A stretch of 64,000 nt of DNA, from assembly GCA_013400975.1 (NCBI GenBank), contig WBMZ01008634.1, positions 62,001 through 126,000 on the forward strand, read 5' to 3'. Shown one piece after another: positions 1 through 12,046 of the stretch. The notes beneath the pieces are model-generated. The model made no database searches and was not told the origin of the DNA. It saw nothing but the letters and a program-made list of their open reading frames with translations. Every line of letters begins with the position of its first letter. Position 1 is the first letter of the stretch. The stretch comes from Atrichornis clamosus (lineage: Eukaryota; Chordata; Aves; Passeriformes; Menuridae). The translations under genes were made by a program, and so were the position numbers.

Positions 1-1144
1 GGTATTCCCAGCAGACTGCGAAACTGCTTCTTTGGAGCTTAGTGCATTTGCTTGATGACGACACTTTCTGGAAAGCCTTGTATTTAAAGTTTAAATGCAG
101 TTTTTACCTTCAGCAATAAGGGGGAAAGCCAATCAGATTGTGAGGAAGAAGAAAATTCACCCTTTCCTGCATTCTTTGATGTTTTGTGGATCCCTAGAGC
201 CATGATGGAGGATTAGACAGCTGCAGTCCAACCCAATACAGCAATTCCCTCTCATCCTGTTTGGCTACAGTGGTGTATTCTAGCCAAATGTCACAAAATA
301 TTATAAACCTTTGGACCAGTTTCTGTAAAAGTGAGGTCTTTTGAAGGTTGAGGGACTGGTGAGTCACTTGGTCTGTTCAGCTGGAGGAGGCTGAGGGGAG
401 ACCTCATTGCAGTTACAACTTCCTTGTGAGGGGCTGAGGAGGGGCAGGCACTGACCTCTTCCCTCTTGCGCCCGGTGACAGGACCCGAGGGAATGGCCTG
501 AAGTTGTCAGGGCAGGTTTAGGTTGGATATTAGAAAAAGGTTCTTCCCCCAGAGGGTGGTGGGGCACTGAACAGGCTCCCTAGGAAATGGTCACCGCCTC
601 AAGGCTGCCAGAGCTCAAGGAGTGTGGGGACAACTCTCTCAGGCACAGGGTGTGACTTTTGGGGATGCTGCTGTGCAGGACCAGAAGTTGAACTCGATGA
701 TCCTCAAGGGTCCCTTCCAGCTCAGCTTCTTCTGTGATTCTGTGCTAGAAAGACCTTGGGTGCAAGTCATCTCAAGCAAACAATTCTGCCAAAATGCCTC
801 AGTTACTACAACAATAACAAACTCTCATCACTACCTATCCTCAAGTCAATAAAGATCACTTACTGCTCTGTGCTTGGGGACAGTTCTCTCAAACCTGCTG
901 CAGTTCAGCTCCCTCTTCATGGCACCCCCACTACATCTCTCTGTGTACTCATTAAGAGAACCTTAAGGTGGGTGTAGAGACAACAGCCATTGTTATTTCC
1001 CCAATTCTAAAAGAAAAGCTCACTTTGAAGTGCTTGGCACGACAGGAACAGCAGGACTCACTACCATTCACAGATGAAGGAGAATTACAGTATCTCTCAA
1101 ATACTTATTTACATTCAGAAAAGCATCCCCATTTGTAACCTCAC
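1..1144 (-). other. PRKCD: PRKCD intron after the first coding exon
   Basis: This is non-coding sequence downstream of the donor at 1144. It contains a CR1 copy (362-748). I see no second PRKCD coding exon here: the expected QKKPTMYP-type continuation is absent, so the next exon is outside the window. Confidence 0.7.
362..748 (+). mobile_element. CR1 LINE, 5'-truncated
   Basis: The segment follows the avian CR1 3' region: GGAGGAGGCTGAGGGGAGAC near its start, a TTAGGTTGGATATTAGAAAA block, an AACAGGCTCCC block, and the terminal GATGATCCTCAAGGGTCCCT followed by TGTGATTCTGTG. Orientation is plus. It has many substitutions and no intact reverse transcriptase frame, so it is an old dead copy in the PRKCD intron. 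Confidence 0.88.
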
Positions 1145-1259
1145 CTGTAGTCAATGCTTCCTTCATCTTGATAGCGCAGAAAGGCTGTGGTTGTTCTCCT
1201 TGATTCTGCACAGGGCCCAGCTCAAATGAGTTGAAAGATATCCGTAGAAAGGGGGCCAT
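1145..1259 (-). CDS. PRKCD: Protein kinase C delta, first coding exon (partial gene)
   Basis: This exon encodes the N-terminus of PKC delta, a diacylglycerol-dependent, calcium-independent serine/threonine kinase that acts in the cytosol and at membranes. The translation starts [15 protein letters not shown] and continues to a [11 protein letters not shown] block; both match the conserved start of the novel-PKC C2-like domain. The alanine at position 2 and KMKEAL favour delta over theta, whose start is MSPFLRI. The frame is 38 codons plus one base and ends at ACTACAG with a GTGAGG donor just below 1145. The ATG at 1257-1259 is the first in the exon. The exon begins at 1278 after a pyrimidine-rich acceptor (TTTCTTTCCACTTAG), leaving 19 bases of 5' UTR. 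The remaining C2, C1A, C1B and kinase exons must lie left of the window. A novel PKC paralogue is the only serious alternative. Confidence 0.88.
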
Positions 1260-1278
1260 TGCTCACAACGATCACAAC
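1260..1278 (-). other. PRKCD: PRKCD 5' UTR segment and splice acceptor
   Basis: These nineteen untranslated bases sit between the acceptor AG (1279-1280) and the PRKCD ATG. The acceptor shows that at least one further 5' exon lies at higher coordinates on the minus strand. Confidence 0.75.
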
Positions 1279-4059
1279 CTAAGTGGAAAGAAAGAAATAA
1301 AAATCATAGAATAACAGACCCTGTCTGAGACTTGTAAGAAAGTGACACATTTCTCAGCTTCTATTGAAGCTACGGTCACATGGCTTCTATTCAAGCATTC
1401 TTTTTCAGGTGGCAGTGTACAAATCCTAGGAAGCATCCAGAGCTAGTGATCCAACCTGTGAGCCTCCATACCTGCGCATACCACGCAAAGAAAAGAGGGA
1501 GAGGTAGAAAAACCTCCAGCACCACAGTGTCACCTGCTTTAAAGTGTCAGGAATTACAAGAATGCAAAACACCTGTAATTTCTAAGGCAGCAAACAGGTG
1601 TTTCATTACTGTCTTCCCTCACTCTTAAGAGCTCCTGAAATTAGAGCAGATTTCAGTTTACAACTCACAGCACCTTTAGCAATGGAGCTTGCGCTGTAGC
1701 TTGTGTGTCAATATTGTTCTGTGAAACAAAAACCCACCATTCAAAGGCTATGAGAAAGCAGCCATTTGATAGAAAGGCAATTTCTATCAAACTCAGAGAA
1801 TAAGGGATGCAAGGAAGGAGGGATTAGGAGAAAACAGTTAACAAGGTAACAGTAAGACATGGTGAAAAAAAGTAAAGGCTTGAAACTGGGCTGAGCTGGC
1901 CTTTTGACTGTAGATTGTGGAACCACCTCGGTCAAGCAGCACTAGCAAAAACATTTCAAGCAATCCTGCACATGCTGGCATTTTTTAATATAAAGACATC
2001 GACCTGAGAGACAATTAACATTCCTCTAGTATCTCTTAAGGCCCATACAGCTATTTAGATAAAAGACTGAAATCAAGACTCTTTGCAGCAAGAGAGCACA
2101 TAGCTACTCACTCCATCCTTTGCACATCACACACTCCCACCACGTGGAGACCATTTTCAATAAATGGAAAAATTTTATGACTAACTTTTATTGAGCTAGA
2201 TTTTATTAATTGACTCTCCTCCCACTTTCTTTCCTGTAGAGTACAACAGAGCTAGAATGCAAGTTCAGGGTTACTTGGCAGCACTGAAGACCTGAAAGCC
2301 ATGACCATAATTCACATTCATGCAGACAGTCACCCAGACCCACAATAAAGCCGTGACCCTCCCACACTAATCCACTGCTTATTGCAGCTTGGGGCACCAT
2401 TTGGTGAGAGTGGAGACTGAGGTGACCTCACAAAGAAAGAAAAATAGACAGCTTTTGTAAAAATTAACAAACACCATCTGACAGCTCACTTTCACAAATG
2501 CAATTTAAGCACAATGCTCATCAAGAGTTTTAATGAGGAACATATTTTAGCTGCTCAAGAGACCTTGTGCTCATTGTGTTCAGAACTACACCCCAGCGAT
2601 CAGCTACATGGCTTGCCAGCACCAGATCACATATCATTACTACTCAACACGGATGTAAAAGAAACCAGATTTCATCCTTGTTCACCTCTGGAAAACAGCT
2701 CTAAAACCCAAGGAGGCCATAGGTAGAAACAAGCTGGGTAGGTCAACATGTAGCTCCTGCTGGAAAGTTTATTTAACAGAATCACAGGATGGTTCTGCTG
2801 TAAGGGACAGCCCAGCTCCAAGTCACAATTTCCAGTAAGTCTGGGACTATACTAACAAAAAATTGGAAAGCACTGACAAAGCTAAAACTAACAATTGCAC
2901 TGATTTCACTCAGCCCGTCTGACTCAACCCAGTGCTAGTCCTGAAACAGAATACAAGGCTTTGCAACTTAGTTCTTTAACACCAAATCACCAGATACAAT
3001 AAAAATAGGTACAATGCACACACATTTTGAATAATCCCACAATCTTTCTCATTTCTGATGACCAAATACATTTGAAGGCCATTCTTTCAACTCTACTTCA
3101 TAGTTTTGAATATGATTATTTGTCGCAGTTTCACTGTTCTTGTCTTCAGTGCTTCTCAAATGCTGACCTCTCACTCAGAAATGCTACACACAAGCAATTC
3201 AGCATTTAGGACAAAACACCAACATCCCAGAGTTTCTGATGATGTTCAAAGTCCAAGGTCACAGTGAAAACCAGAAGACAACTGTTTGCTTTTACATTTA
3301 ACACCACCTGAAAAAGAACCCCAACAACTCAGCAGCTGCCTGTTCTTGCCAAGTTTCTCTGTGCTTATACAACCTTCTTTTTTCACAGAAGCAGAGATCT
3401 TAAAGCAGAGTAGACTACACTGTGACAGAGAGGTTAAGTGACAAAGGAGGGTTTGGATTTGCTCCTCAAATACATTTTCTGATCCTTTCCTATGCTAAGA
3501 TGTATGATGAGACAGTCGACAAGTATCAGCTGTACTGCTGTAAACTAAAACATACCCCACTAAAACTGTTCCTGGCAGTGAAACTCGGTGAAAGAGATTC
3601 ATTTTAATTCAACAAAGTTTCTCAAGATCCCTGCTGAGTACACTCATCCAAAGTGTTCTCACATTTGAAAAGGAAAGACCCTGAAAGCAGCACATAGGCT
3701 TTGCTTGTTGCCTTTTGGGCAAGAGTCCCCCTCCAGTCTCTGTGACTGTTACAGAAGTGACAGCACAAGTGCTGACTCTGGTTTTAAGAGCTGTATCTGT
3801 CAAGAACTGAATGAGGAATATTTTACAATCTACTCCTATAATCTGCATTGCAGCTATGAAGCATTAAAGCCAAACTGTTTTCCCTAAAGGGTAAGATTTT
3901 ATCCAAACCAAATGGCGGAAAAACTGAGACATGAGCTCCAAGAATACTGCAAGCCTAAATGACAGGTTCAATATCTCAAACAGCTTCAAACTCATGTGCA
4001 ATCTGAAAAAAAAAAACTAAGGGAAAAATGTTCCAGTAACATTCCTCTCTATGAAGTAC

Positions 4060-4228
4060 CTGTGGTGGTCACAGTGGTTCAGAGCACACCCTCGGATGCT
4101 GTCCAGCACAACATTCATTTTGTCAAGGACCTCTGATCTGTTCTGTTGCAAGCTAAACCCACTATCTGGGATAGATTCTGCAAAATCTACAGATTTTTCC
4201 ATTGAGATTGAAAGTTGGGACCTTTCAA
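4060..4228 (-). CDS. Candidate coding exon, unrecognised protein
   Basis: This segment of 169 bases has a good pyrimidine-rich acceptor (TTGATTTTCTTTCCATATTAAATAG on the minus strand, read as two adjoining parts) and a CCACAG|GTACTT donor. The open frame includes ESIPDSGFSLQQNRSEVLDK and then MNVVLDSIRGCALNHCDHH, polar and helix-like. Spliced to the acceptor at 3797-3798 it reaches a stop within four codons; unspliced it reads on to a stop near 4017. Either way it would encode a C-terminus. No family was recognised and chance is not excluded. Confidence 0.3.
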
Positions 4229-4698
4229 CTATTTAATATGGAAAGAAAATCAACAGTTTTGTTATCAATTATAGAGTGACGGGGGAAAAAATGGAAACAT
4301 CTTCACGTCATCAAGGTCAACACCTGTCTGATGAACAAATGTTTGATTTTTCACACTGATGTGTTTGTAACAAGCAGTTTTAAATAAACCTTCAAAGCAA
4401 ATTAAAATCTTAAATAATCCAAGGAGATTTTTATCAAGATTTGCTAGCAGAAAATTCACGTTAGACTAAAAACCTTCTCCACAGGGACTATAGAGGAACA
4501 AAGGGTAAATTCTGTAGTTTCTCTCCTTCCAGCAGTGCCCAGCTATCAGGGACGGGCGCTGAAGGCGGCGCTTGCCTGGGCTCCTTTGTTGCTGTAATTC
4601 TGCCTTGTTATAAACAGTGAGGGCAAGCCAGCTCTAGCACAGCCCAGAAACAAAGGCATGGTTGTAACTTTTACACAAAGCAGGAAGTAACATCAAAA

Positions 4699-4744
4699 CA
4701 GTGGATGATCTGGAGGAAAAGCAGTGGATTATCTGGAGGAAAGG
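4699..4744 (+). repeat. Tandem duplication, 23-base unit, two copies
   Basis: The unit CAGTGGATGATCTGGAGGAA plus AAG (4699-4721) is followed directly by a copy with two differences (4722-4744). A shorter GGCTGACA direct repeat follows at once (4743-4760). Confidence 0.85.
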
Positions 4745-6049
4745 CTGACACTGGCTGACAGCAGAGCATTGAAGAGACTCAAAACTAATGGGCCCAAGCA
4801 GAGCACAGACTGTTCTATCACTGATATGGACTGTATGTCCAAGAGAAACACAGTTGAGAAACCCCCCCTGCTGATTTGTGCCTCTGATTTCCTTGTAGTA
4901 GTCTGTTAAACATTTTGCAGATGGATGTAAAGCTGCACACACGTCGTGGCTTTTCCGTGCCGTCTCACAGAACTGCTCTGGGTGGCATGAAATGCCTGAT
5001 TCCTGCTTAGCTCCTTGCTGAGGTTGCTTCCAAGGCCACACAACTGCTTTGGGAAACACCAACAGCACCACACATAGCTGATCAGTTTGTGCTCTTCCCT
5101 GAAAAGATGCAGCAGTAACTTTTTCTTTTTTAAGATGCAAAAATACAGACAATTTCCAACTTGCAGGTACCTTTTTTACACAAGTGTTTTCTGTCCTCTA
5201 TTTTGGCAATGAACAAGAAAAATAACAAGAAATTATTGTTCAACTTATTGCCCCCACGGCACTCCCAAAAAAAATGCACAAGGTTCTCTGTGGTCTTTGT
5301 GTACAGCCTGCAAAGGTGATTATGCTTCTGTCATGGCAATAATACAAGAAAGCCTGCAAACAGAGATGCTGGAGGAGTGATTATCATCCTTCACTGGTGC
5401 ACAGTGTGTGTTTTTATTGCTCCCATGTGTGACAACCCACACTCCCTGCACTTGTATTCTTTCAGCTGATGATCCAAGAGAGAAAAACAATACTTGTGCT
5501 GTAGGACAATTCAGTGAACCAAAGTACTGGTGGTGCTAACCACTGTCTACATTGCACAGCAATGATTAGTCTACAGAGGCTTTCAGCAGGCTCTGCTGCA
5601 AGCCCTGGCCACTGTTTGATGCTCTGTAGGTAGAAGTCAGTTTACAAGAGGTTTATTATACTTGCAGTTATGAACCTTGTCAAACAGATACACAGCAGCT
5701 CTCTTTATCAGCTGGACTTCCCATGGCACTACTGCTACCCAAGTGAACCCTGAAAAACACACTTACATCCAACCTCAAAAGTCAAGCATGAAAAGAGCCC
5801 AACAGCCCAATCAACTACAATTTCTGCAGTGATATTTCTATGACAGTATATCTTCATAAAATGTTTTAAAATAATTACACAACAGGACTACAGAAAGTGA
5901 GAAAAGACAACAATTTAACACCACAATTCAATTGACTTGCTGGTGAACTTATGCAAATAAATCTTTTTTTCTGGTCCATAATTTCAAAATGACAATTCTA
6001 TACACTAAATTCTAGTGTTAATAATGCAAGTCTTGGCGTTGACTTTGTC

Positions 6050-6065
6050 TTTTTTTTTTTTTTTT
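6050..6065 (+). repeat. T homopolymer (16)
   Basis: An uninterrupted run of T, with no flanking target-site duplication or retroposon body recognised. Confidence 0.9.
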
Positions 6066-6556
6066 AACCAGTACAAGCAGAGTGGCTCAGACTCCTAAGC
6101 CTAGCTTGGAAAAAGTGTAGTTACCATTTCCTTCCCCTCCTCCCCCAAGTATTTTCTTTCAGACACTTCTGCTTTTGTAGGATTAGGCCAAGGCCAGAAA
6201 CAGAAACAATTACATAATAAAATCTGTCCCTGTGTTGCAACAGTCTGGAGAAGAATCCATCTAGATAAGCCGTGTAGCAAGAGATGTTCCTTGGTTTCAT
6301 CCCACTTGGCCAGAAGTACAGATATTTCCAAGTTTCCACACCTTTTTTGCATGCTCAGCAGTCCCCAAACTGCCCAAATTTGTAGCTACTGTGGGAATTT
6401 CTGATATTTCCAGAACACTCTTCAAGGCAAAAAGAAGTACTGATACTTTCCCTTATCATTACAATGAAAAGATTTTCAAAATAAGAGCAGCAGAAACCTT
6501 TTCCTGAACAGGGCAACTCCTTCACTCTTGGCAGTGCTCACTTGTGAGAAGCTCTA

Positions 6557-6591
6557 GGGGGGGATGCAGATTGAGGGGGGGAATGCAGATC
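6557..6591 (+). repeat. G-rich tandem duplication, about 17-18-base unit
   Basis: Two copies of a run of G followed by ATGCAGAT-type sequence lie head to tail (GGGGGGATGCAGATTGA, then GGGGGGAATGCAGATC). Confidence 0.8.
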
Positions 6592-8077
6592 GCAGGCAAG
6601 CAAGAGGTAAAGCAGACCTGATTTTGTGAGCTTTTTGGAAGACACAGAGCCCAATTTATTTGAGCATATGATAACGTGACTAGCTCAGTAACAACAGTTG
6701 ACTGTTCCTGAAGTGGTTTCAAGCGTGTCGAGGATGAAAAATGTGGATTTTCCACTAAAAGATCAGTAAGTTGAGGAAATTCTGGACTCTGAAATAGGCA
6801 GCAGGACAGGCTGTCATGCAGCATATGCTGTGAGATAAAAACAGCATTTTACACTGAACGTCCTTTTTCTGGAAATGGAGAAAGAACATTTGGAGCAACA
6901 AAGTTGGCTCTTTCGATATTCCACAATCACCATTTGGTGGGGAGAAGGGGGAAGTACTGTCAGCTGTTTGTCCTTTAGAAGTGCAAAAGAAATAGCCATT
7001 TAAATATTTTATTTGTTTTTAGTGTCCCAAGTTCTCCTTCCTCTGTGAACACACATGGACTAAACATGAAAACACTTCAGGCCACTGTTTGTCACCATTG
7101 CCAAAATCAAGCTTGAAACAAAAGTGCAAATCAATCTTCTTCATTAACTTCAAACTCAAACATCAGACATTGAAAACATGCAAGAGAAGAAATGGTGCCT
7201 GAAGCCCACAGGCTTTGTTAATTATTTCTGATGGCACAAGCTGATATCATTTGTTAAGTACAGCTGAAACAACATTTTGGAAGGATTATTACAACAGGGC
7301 TGGCTAGACAGATTGTTATGGAGCTTCAGGTGAACGAACAATTCATTAACATCAAATCACATTATGGAACGGGAGAATGTTCAAAATATTTAGATAGGAG
7401 GCAAATCATGGCTTTCCTCTATGCAATGCATAATTTAATTTTAATTAGGAAGCTTTTTTTCCTTTGGCATGGGGAATAAGTAGAGGTTGAGTGTTTTTTT
7501 CTGCAATTAAATAACACAATCCCTTCCATGTGAGAGGAAAAAAACCCCTCTTAGTTGAAAAGGATGAAGTTACATTTCTTCTTCCCTATAATAATACACC
7601 CTGTAGCCAAGTTATACACTAGGTCTGGCTCTGTGCCACTAAATAGGGCACTGGAGGAGCTGAGTCTGAGCCCCTGATCAGTTCCCAGCTCCCACTTCCT
7701 CAGCCATGGTCAAGAAATTGGGCAGTTTTTAGTCAGCATGAATAAATTGCAAAACTGTCCACCAAGTTTATCATGTGAAAACGAGTTCTCCAGAGGAAGC
7801 CAGCCATTCTGCAAAGGCTTCATAGACTTTTGTGTAACAACCAGGACACTAGGACAGCTGAGCTACTCACAGCTTTCCAAAGTACCAAACCAAAGGAAAA
7901 TAGCCAAAGAAAATCCAATGTACAGTAACAGTTTAGGTTCCACCATAATCAAGTGGACAGGGATCCACATTCAAGCATATTCCAGTAGCATATTCCTCCT
8001 TTAACACAGGAGATACACACCAAGCCCATCCTCCACTTTTTATCCAGGATTCATTACAGCATCCAAGATTTTCTGAC

Positions 8078-8413
8078 CTTTCAGTACCCAAAGGGGCTCC
8101 AGGAGAGCTGGAGAGGGAATTTAGGAGGGTCTGGAGTGCCAGGACAAGGGGGAATGGCTTCACACTGACAGAGGGCAGGGTTAGATGGGATATTGGGAAG
8201 AAATTCTTCCCTGTGAGGAGGGGAGGCCCTGGCACAGGTTGCCCAGAGAAGCTGTGGCTGCCCCATCCCTGGAAGTGTTCAGGACCAGGCTGGATGGGGC
8301 CCTGAGTAACCTGGTCTGGTGGAAAGTGTTCCTGCCCATGGCAGAGAGGTTGGAGCTGGATCATCTTTAACGTCCCTTCCAACCCAAACCATTCCAGAAT
8401 TCTATGATTTTCT
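8078..8413 (+). mobile_element. CR1 LINE, 5'-truncated
   Basis: This is a typical CR1 3' tail. It contains a TTAGATGGGATATTGGGAAG block, GTTGCCCAGAGAAGCTGTGG, a GGCTGGATGGGGCCCTGAG block, GGAGCTGGATCATCTTTAA, and the terminal TTCTATGATTTTCTG. It is truncated at its 5' end and carries no intact ORF. It sits in the proposed PRKCD leader intron, in the orientation opposite to that gene. Confidence 0.92.
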
Positions 8414-9138
8414 GCTCAATTATAAGCTTTCTGGAAACTGAGATTTATTTCCCAGAAAGAATAATAGAAAATGCCAACAACATATTTTCAAACCAAACAG
8501 AAAACCCTGCCTTCTCTTCAAAACACTGGAGGGGTTTTTTTTGTATTTTCCACTGAATTCCTTTCATGTTGAAAAAGCCAAATAGCAAATACAGAACATC
8601 AATTACAATTTAAGAAAAAAAAATTTGTAATTTGTCTTATTTTAAATGCATTGGGTTAATGGGTCTATATGAACTATGAAGAGGGAAAAACTGAAATAGA
8701 GGAACTGAACATTCAACAGAAATACAAAAAATGCCATCGAAAACATTGCAATAAGAGAATGATTTTACTGCACACTTTTGAAAACATCAGCACGTTATGC
8801 ACTCTAAGTGCCTCTCAAAGAGCACAAGCCTCCAAGTCAGAAATGTATACTACTGCCAGCACTATGACCTAATCCTCCAAGTATCTGGAAAACTAGAATA
8901 TTCATTAGCTGAGAGAACTGTATCATCATTCATACACGCTGGAAATCTGATGCTCAGATAACCTCATCAGGGGAAACACAACTCAGTCCGTGGAGATGTG
9001 CTCGTGATCAAGGCTTCTAAACTAAAAGGATGCAAGAGCTGTGAACCAAAGGTTTTGCTCATTAACCGTGTATGAATAGATCCAGCCCACCCTCCTGACT
9101 TGATCTGACATTACTGGGGGTGTTTGGTTCGGTGTTTT

Positions 9139-9186
9139 GAGATGATCTTTAATGTCCCTTCCAACCCGAACCATTCTGTGATTCTC
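9139..9186 (+). mobile_element. CR1 LINE, short 3' fragment
   Basis: This stub of about 48 bases contains GAGATGATCTTTAATGTCCC, CCAACCCGAACC and ATTCTGTGATTCT, the last bases of the CR1 consensus. It is a severe 5' truncation typical of CR1 retroposition. Confidence 0.85.
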
Positions 9187-12031
9187 AGACGGGCTGAACC
9201 TGCCTTTCTGAGCACCATGCTTCTCCTTCTTGCTATTTCCTGGTGCTCAGAGGCTGCTGAGGGCAGGTAGGAATCACCCTTTCATTCTTTGGTTTGGGTT
9301 GTTTCATTACTGTGAATATGAAGGCCAAAAACCACAAAAGAAATGTAAATAACCAATATAAGTCAACTTAAGACCTTTTTCTGTGGTTTATAAACAGGAT
9401 AAACAGTGAAGCCATACGTGGATACACGCACCATTACCTGTGATTCTGTGATCTCTCTTTTGCCATGAAGAGAGAAAATAAGCACATCTGGGTGCCACTG
9501 AGGATGTGTAGGGTGATGCTAAGTAATGACTGGCCACAGTGGTTTATAAGGAAAACTTGGAAAGAAGCAAACATGACCAAAATTTATCTGTCATTAATAC
9601 AGCATCGCTCCTGCTGTAAGTTCAAGGTTCAGCCTTAGCCTTGCAAACAGAGATAAGAAAATGAAGCTACAAATGATTTTTAACTGTCCCTTCCCCTGTG
9701 AATCACTTGCTAGGAGAAATTAGCATATAAAGCTCTACAGCAGACCTGGCATTCCCAAAAGTACATAGAACAGATGCAGCTCATTAGCAGCAAGCTGAAT
9801 TTAAGCATGAAGAGATCTTAAGAGAAATTTGGGCTATTTAAAGGTAGCACAGAGTTTGCAGAACAAGTTGTAATATAAACTCAGGGTGAAGTGTACTGTT
9901 TAATACCATTTTAAATTTCTTCCTTTTTAATTCTCCACATAGGTAGTTAAATAGCAAACATTTATTTTTTTGCCTTTTTCTGAATTTTGTGGCTTAAATG
10001 TATTAACTGCACACTGATTACACAGCTGCTGTTTTTATCTGAACACTATCATTCACATCTGCTAATAGCCATATTAATCGATTTTCCATTAAATGAGTAA
10101 ATACATATCATTTTAGTACCCTTATTGGGGAAAAAAACCTTGAAACATCTGGGACACAAGACAGTAAATGAGAAAGAAAAAGCTAATCAAGAATCCCTGG
10201 AGCTTCAGATGAGCCAGAACCTTGTTTGTAAAGACAACCACGTCAGGACACGATGACGACTTTGGGTTTTGAGTGTGTAGACTGGGTGCTGTCAGCAACA
10301 CCCTCTGGGCACCTTCCAGAAATGCTATTGAAGGACTCACATTTCTGGAGGGTGCAGGTCAAATTATTAAATGTGTATTGCCTGCCACAGCTTTTTCTAG
10401 CTTCCACTCCAGTGCTCATTCTACCAAAAACTAGAGAATCATTTAAAAATGAGAGTTTAAGTTTTCATTCACAAAACACTACAGACAGAGAGAAATACAA
10501 ACCACATACCCAAGAACTTCACTTTGCAATACTGCAAGCCAGCATTTGTTTTGTCATTTTATTGGATCATTGCACTAATGAACATATCAATAAACAAGAC
10601 ACAAACTTCATTACTTGTCTAAAAAAATACTTTTAGGAAGACATGTGCAACTGACTTGCCAGGATACCTGTAAATTACCCAAAAAGTAACGGAAGAGAGT
10701 CTTTGATTACAGTTGTACTCTCGTGCCCCAGTTAATCCACAGAAGCAATAGAGTATTCAATTATTTTCCTACAGACAAGCTTTCCTGGCTCATAATAGCC
10801 TGTCACTTTCTCCATCACTAAATGGATAAACGAGTTAAAGTCTTGGGTCCCTTTCCCTGCACCTTACAATTATTTCTGGCTTTTTTTTTGCTGTACGTGT
10901 TTCTTCTGCCGTAGAAGTGCTTCCTTACAATAACTTTTATAGCAATCTTCTGACAGAAATGACATGCCCTAATGGTCTGCTTTCCACCCACACTGTGATG
11001 CTGGAGGTGACAGCAGGCTGTGATTTTTTTCTGTTAGGTCACTCAGTTCAAAGGGATGGTGCATGGCTGCTACTGGCACAGAAAAACTCCAGAGGAAAAC
11101 CAAACAGCTCCAAATCCCAGAGCTCCTGGGGCAGTAGCACACACCACGGGCACAATGCTCTTCCCAGTGCAATGGTGGCTTTGAAGGGGACAGACAGGTC
11201 ACAGAGTGAAGTCCACAGGAACTAAAATGCTGCTACCAGTTCCAAGTGCAGATGTTCCTGCATGGAAAGACTGCATGTCCCCGGGCAGCCAAGTGGGAAA
11301 TTCTCTTTCCACATGGTGTAATTTGTTTGAGTAGATCTACCCTTAATGGTCTGCCCAATCCTGCCTCCAAACGTCTCCCCTGTGTATTAGCACTATCCAC
11401 ACTGCCTGGATTCTTTCCCTTCTGCCAAGAGGCTCTTTCACACTGTTCACTGTGCAGCTTGCTCAATCACAGCTTGCTTAATTATAATTATCCTGGCATT
11501 TGGTATATCTGAAATACCTTTCACTTCCACGCAGCAGCAAAGGAACGAGCAGTGGGAGCTGGCAAGGAGCTCTCCCGGTGCTTACAACAAGCCACATCCC
11601 CAGCACGAATTAGCCCAAAAAGATTCCCTTCTGCCTCATGGTTTACAGCACTCAGCACTCCCCAGGCCACAGGAAGCTGGCTTTTCCCCACAGGTCTGGA
11701 TATTTGCTTCCACTACAGCACTCTAAGTACATAAATCCTGTTCTAATACCGCTTTTTCCATGTTAGCAATTACTGCTGAACCCACAGATGTGTTTTGTGA
11801 CCAGGACTGAGAGGCAATTCACACAATCAAGAAGAGGTAAATAGATGCCTGTAACCCATTTCTTACCAAGAGTTAGTCCACATCTTGGATAATTTGAGAG
11901 TACCCAGTACTGAGTAAACAGAAGTTAAATCAACTTTGGGTCAATAAATTTCAGCTCTGTGGGAAAGAGCTGGAGATCGCAACATTTCCAGCCTTGAACA
12001 GACAACGCTGTTCTGCCTCTGTGGGACCATT

Positions 12032-12046
12032 AAAAAAAAAAAAAAA
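12032..12046 (+). repeat. A homopolymer (15)
   Basis: An uninterrupted run of A in intronic sequence. Confidence 0.9.

Noticed and set aside
2778..2830. GAATCACAGGATGGTTCTG, resembling the inverted 3' end of a CR1 element
   Set aside because: The similarity covers fewer than 20 bases and the CR1 body does not follow.
3609..3795. Open frame downstream of the 3797-3798 acceptor on the minus strand
   Set aside because: It is in a different frame from the one demanded by the preceding candidate exon, which reaches a stop at 3784-3786. It is more likely 3' UTR or intron.
4634..5152. 172-codon open frame on the minus strand
   Set aside because: It has no recognised domain, no splice borders that make sense, and a composition typical of random translation. 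A tandem duplication lies inside it.
6122..6165. Minus-strand segment ending GGAAATG|GTAACT
   Set aside because: It ends in phase 0 and does not join either neighbouring candidate exon. It is Glu/Lys-rich but too short to judge.
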